Source of the DNA: Gymnorhina tibicen
Lineage: Eukaryota; Chordata; Aves; Passeriformes; Artamidae
Assembly (NCBI GenBank): GCA_013399875.1
Contig: VXAZ01003468.1
Span: forward strand, 1,052,831-1,116,830
Direction of reading: 5' to 3'
DNA: 64,000 nt
Shown here piece by piece: positions 59,650 to 64,000 of the stretch. Under the pieces are notes generated by a model. That model was given only the letters and a program-made list of their open reading frames with translations, was not told the origin of the DNA and searched no databases. The position numbers and the translations under genes are program-made. Position 1 is the stretch's first letter. Every line of letters starts with the position of its first letter.

Positions 59650-62619
59650 TACGGGTTGGGGCCAAGTCCAGCTCTCCTCCAGTTGACTGAGCTGTAACTG
59701 CGCCTTCCTTAATCCAATATGGAATTCGCCTGAAGTTTTTCCTTTCTCTTTCTTCCTTTCCCCCACTTTGACCCCAAGATGTGATGTTTTTCGGGCTTGT
59801 GCTGGTGATGCCGTGACACGAGGGAGGTGAAACGTGTCGCTTCGGTCTCTCCAGCTCCTCAGTCACACGACTAAAGCTTTTATTTATCTTTTCTTTGTGG
59901 GCCGGTTCATTCCTGGCAGCGAGTTGCACGTGAGTGTGTGTGACAGTGACAAATCTGAGCGCACGGAGGGGACACGGTCCAGCCAACTTTGCTGTTCCTA
60001 CGTTACCCTGAATTTAATGTATGGATCCAAATGTTTGTTTAAGTTTGCCTCTTCCAAACGTGGAACTGTATCAGCTTTACATCATCTCCGTTTTCTTCGG
60101 TGCCTTGTATTTAGGAATATATCAGGAAAAAAAAAGAATTTCTTGAATTTTATAAACTGTGACTTGAAATTCAAACAGAAAAATGTGCAGTTAGCACATC
60201 CTGGATGCAAAATGAAGCATTGGCAGGGAGTTGGAAAGGGGTTTTTTTATTTTCCTCTGCCAGCTTGCTTAATTAAGCCCAGTAAATATCCTTACAAACC
60301 CAGGGACTTTGTAATTACTTCAAGAATTTTATTTATAAGATAGCAAATCTGAATGTTTCGATATTTTTGATACTTTCAGGGTTTCTAAAGCAAAATCAGC
60401 GCACGTATGTGAGATATTTTGGCATTGCCAAATTTGCAGTTCTTGATTCAGAAATTATCAGGAGGAGAATATTCCCAGCTCCCTGTACAGCCAATACAGA
60501 AGCATTATCAGAGGGGGTTTTGTTCAGGTAGCCAGTTGTATGGAAATAAACATTTCTGTGTCCTGTTTGGGTCGATATTTGGGATATCCAGCAGTCCCTT
60601 TAGTGTGAAGTCAAGAATAATAAGAAATATATCCAGGAACCTCCAGCCTGAGAACTGTGGGGGGGAAAAACAACACAGGCAACGTAGACAGAAAAATTTA
60701 AGCAACCCGAGAACTTCAGATGTGTTTTAGTTTGCCAGGCTGTAATTTTTACTGGAGATGCTACAAAAAAGAGGGATCTGTATTAACAATGTGCAGTCTA
60801 TGTGCTGTTTTCAGCTTTCCTCCTTAACACAAAACATACACAATTGAGTTATTACCAAAAAATATAAGCCAAGTCCAAACCCTGATAAACTGTTTTAATT
60901 TAGTTCCCTCAAACAGGTTCCATCATATATAAATAATAAGCTTAAAAGCTGTGGCCATTTGCTGCACAGCTTCTGGGAAGTCATTTTCCAGCTCACCTTT
61001 CTTTGCCTACCACAAGCCTGAAATCATCTGCAACCTTTTACACGTCACTTCCAACTTTCCTCCTCGACGCCTTGGCAAGGCAGCTCTGAGGGAACTCTCA
61101 TTTTGTCAGCAAAAATGGTATTGGCTCTCTGAGGAAAGAAACACAGGAACTCGCCAGGGACTAATTTCTTTAATATATTAAAATACATTTTTACATGCCA
61201 GGATATTACATTGTTCTTTGATGTCCCAGCATGTAGCAAATGATTATGGCTTCATCGTGGCTGTTTGCAAGATGATGAGTGATAAGGTGAGCTCTGTGCT
61301 TTACAGTTTTTTTGCTCCTGCTTCATGGGCCTTGATAAATAATTCATGGAGCAAAATTACTGTCCCAGAAAAAGGCAGTCTGTTTCATCAGCCCTTTCAC
61401 ACTTTATTGATTAACACATATAATTTTTTAATGCGCAACATCACTGGAGTTTTGAAGAATAGGGAGTTTGTTGCTCTCTTTCACAGAATGCTCCAGCAAA
61501 GGCTTCAGGAAAACTGGGACGGCAATGAAAATGGTCTTTGAGGCTGAAAAAGAATATAGGAGCAGTGTAAACTATGCTGTTATGGAGACATTTTAAGTTT
61601 CACCAGGCAATAGGAGAACACGTGCAAAATTATATGAAATGGAGAAAGAAGGACAGAGAAGAAAACGGAGTTATTTTGAAGAGTTAAGAGCTAAGGATCT
61701 GTTGCTCCTGTAAATCCTCGCTCTTTCTTTGCACTCAGTGACCTGATGCTGATTTTTGCTGGTTGCAAATTTGCCCAGCTGATGTGTAAAAGGAGTGGGA
61801 TCTGTGATGGAAACAGGAGGAAAATGGGTCCTTCATGTTAGCAAGACTTAACAGGCACTTGAAGATGCTGTCCTTAAAAGCTGTTTTAAGGCAAAAACCC
61901 AATAAACCATCAGTTTCTGAACCTTGTCCCAAAACTTGCCCCTTAAACCCTTGCTGTGTCTTTTTCCACCACGTTTTTCAGCTTGTTTGGGGTTCTGAGT
62001 CTCTGCAGAGGAAACTCTGTTCATCTTCAGAGTGTTTGAATTTCTCTTATTTACAGGCGGAGTTATATTTCAGTTATTCCAGTGGATCCAACTCTTCTCC
62101 CTGTCACCTGTGCTGTGGTTCCTCACCCCACAAATCCTCCTGGAAGGTTTTCTCCTCACCTCGCCCGAGGTGCTGTTGGTTTTTAATACAGGAACAAACC
62201 CAACTCCTCTGGGATTCTTGGCAGTGAGCACTGGGCAAGTTCTGAAAGAAAAAAACCCCTGTAACCTACTTTCAAATGGTTGCATCGAGTGAGAAATGAT
62301 GGAAATTGTTCTCCCAGGTATTAATCAGTTCTTTTTGATGTGGTGGTTAGAACCTATTTAAAAGGAAATTTCAAATACTTGGGACCGATAGTCAGCAGAT
62401 TGGGTGTAAACCTGGTCAGGGAGGTTTCATTCAGAAAGAAAGGGAATTTTTAATTTAAGGGAGCATTAATTTTGTCAAATATATAATGCAAGAATTAGAA
62501 ATATTTTGGAAGTGTCAGAAGGAGTGTTCCTAGCATTTTGAAAACACAATCCATACCTGTTCTGGAGCTGTTTTTATTTAAAATGCAAACCCATAATATG
62601 TTATTCGTAGAGCATGAAT

Positions 62620-62665
62620 AAGGTTATCAAGAAAAAGGTTATCAAGATAAGGTTATCAGGAAAAA
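62620..62665. repeat. AAGGTTATCA triple repeat
   Basis: AAGGTTATCA occurs at 62620, 62635 and 62649 with short A-rich spacers (period 14-15 bp). Confidence 0.9.
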
Positions 62666-63447
62666 CCTTGCAAGAGCTAAAATACTTTTCTCTGGTCCAA
62701 CATTAGTTTTTAATCTTTCTTGCAGACTATTTTAGAATTTTTATTCTAGTATAAATACAATAACGTTAAACACACTGATATTTCTTTACCAGTCACTGGA
62801 AATATTTCTGCGTATAAATGCTCGAATTTATGAAAGTATTTTAGTGCTTTCATTTTGATTTATGAACATTCAGAACATGGATTAAGACCCTTCCTTTTCC
62901 CAGAGGAAGAGCACTGATAGATTTAAAAACTGAGGTATTTTTCGGTTCAAAATGGGATGTAAAGCATGGACGGCTCAGCCCCTGTGACGTCTTTGCAGCT
63001 CTCTGTTAACATCTCTGTTATGGAACCATGGCTGTAAATCTTCACATCAGCCCGCAGTAAATGGGGGAAGGATGAAATTTCCGTGATGGCTGGTGTGAAA
63101 GATGGGTTATAGGAGCAATAACGGGACGGTCCTGGAAGTTGCTTCTGCTGGCAAAAGGGAAGGTGTTCCTCCCGCTAACCCATTCCTTGTGGAAATGAGA
63201 AGGGAAGATGTTAAAAGGAAAGGCCACGTGCCTGAGGGCTGAAGCTGAGCAGTTAATGATCATCCTCCAAGTGCAGCCACAGTGGTTAATTCTTGCTAAG
63301 GTTCCACTCACATCGTGGCTGGAAACAGCTGGAAATAAGGATAATGAGCTGAAGAAGGCTGGAGGTGAGACAGGGAATGCAGATTGTGCTGAAGCTTTGG
63401 TGTGGGATCCTGGCAAGAGTTCATTCCCTGTGACAGGAAACAGTGAT

Positions 63448-63647
63448 GGAAAGGGAAGGGACCTTAAAGCCTGTCCAGTGCCACCCCTGCCGTGGGCAGG
63501 GACACCTCCCACTGTCCCAGGTTCTCCCAGCCCCATCCAAGCTTCCTTTGTACACTTGCAGGGATCCACAGCTTCTCTGGGCAGCCTGTGCCAGGGCCTC
63601 CCCACCCTCACAGGGAACAATTCCTTTCTAACACAGCAACACTAAAT
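63448..63647 (-). mobile_element. CR1 LINE, 5'-truncated
   Basis: About 200 bp of CR1 3' UTR in reverse: GGGAAGGGACCTTAAAGCCT, CACCCCTGCCGTGGGCAGGG, ACACCTCCCACTGTCCCAGG, AGCCCCATCCAAGCTTCC, CAGCTTCTCTGGGCAGCCTG and TGTGCCAGGGCCTCCCCACC. The terminal octamer tail is lost. The 192-codon minus frame and the 145-codon plus frame across it are repeat-derived. Confidence 0.93.
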
Positions 63648-64000
63648 TACCTTCTCTTTTTTACTTTTAACCACTAGAAAATGTAAAAATGTTATGTTAT
63701 CTATGTATCATTCTCTGTATTTTTAAGCAGACACTGAACAAGGCTGTGCTTTATTCCAGATGAATCTAGGCAAGATTCCAGTGAGGTATTTATTTAGAAG
63801 AAAGACATTTTATTTACAAGGCCTTCAGGATGTGTTCCACTTTATGAAAAGAAATTAACGTGATTTTGAAAACTAGAGAAAATAGCTGTAATTGCACCGT
63901 TCTTGTAATGGGATTCTTGTGACAAAGCACCTGCCGGGTGATACAGAACCCTGTGGAAAAAGACATTTTCAGGAATGGATGGTTCCGTTGTGCTGCGTGC
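63648..64000. other. unique AT-rich non-coding DNA
   Basis: AT-rich sequence to the window edge. Nothing recognisable. Confidence 0.55.

Larger units (their letters stand above)
58690..63447. other. unique non-coding DNA
   Basis: The first 130 bp or so may still be LTR sequence. After that it is AT-rich single-copy DNA. The longest frame is 169 codons (59834-60343, plus), with no known domain or convincing coding signal. A 60-bp diverged duplication (59531-59649) and a triple short repeat (62620-62665) are listed separately. Confidence 0.5.

Noticed and set aside
59834..60343. 169-codon plus frame
   Set aside because: AT-rich, lysine- and phenylalanine-heavy product with no domain and no supporting signals.
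63042..63645. 192-codon minus and 145-codon plus frames
   Set aside because: Both overlap the CR1 at 63448-63647 and extend into unique DNA without any domain.
1..64000. CRISPR arrays, operons, bacterial or phage genes
   Set aside because: No spaced direct repeats of CRISPR type and no dense coding. The CR1 and LTR content marks the sequence as vertebrate, specifically avian.

Overview
The window looks like avian nuclear DNA, most likely from a songbird, and I see no protein-coding gene that I can support. The evidence is the set of dispersed repeats: many 5'-truncated CR1 LINE 3' tails in both orientations, three retroviral long terminal repeats (LTRs) of the kind common in passerines, and an ATCCC-type pentamer microsatellite. 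The rest is mildly AT-rich, low-repeat single-copy DNA with short GC-richer patches. No open frame exceeds about 207 codons. None shows a domain I recognise, and several of the longest run through CR1 or LTR sequence. The region is best read as intergenic or deep intronic. Small exons, lncRNAs and conserved enhancers could be present, but they cannot be recognised from one sequence alone.

Layout. 1-4587: unique DNA with an AAT/ATT palindrome (1742-1792) and a small minisatellite. 4588-4741: CCCAT pentamer array broken by an N. 4742-9801: unique DNA with one CR1 scrap. 9802-10235: ERVL-like solo LTR, minus strand. 10236-19180: a GC-richer patch, one CR1, and two exact 21-bp tandem duplications. 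19190-19700: the only clear CpG island, the best candidate promoter in the window. 22191-22858: solo LTR with a perfect 6-bp target-site duplication, artificially lengthened by a 203-bp duplication around an N. 29282-29622: a second duplicated block around an N. 31220-35891: four CR1 pieces, two of them forming an inverted pair. 42782-43018, 47404-47855, 52008-52130, 56224-56282, 57412-57451 and 63448-63647: further CR1 pieces. 58095-58684 or beyond: a third minus-strand LTR.

No genes act together here. The most useful observations are the CpG island, the precisely bounded solo LTRs, and the assembly problems: three single-N gaps, two of them flanked by near-identical direct copies that look like unmerged contig ends. 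I found no previously undescribed biological system.
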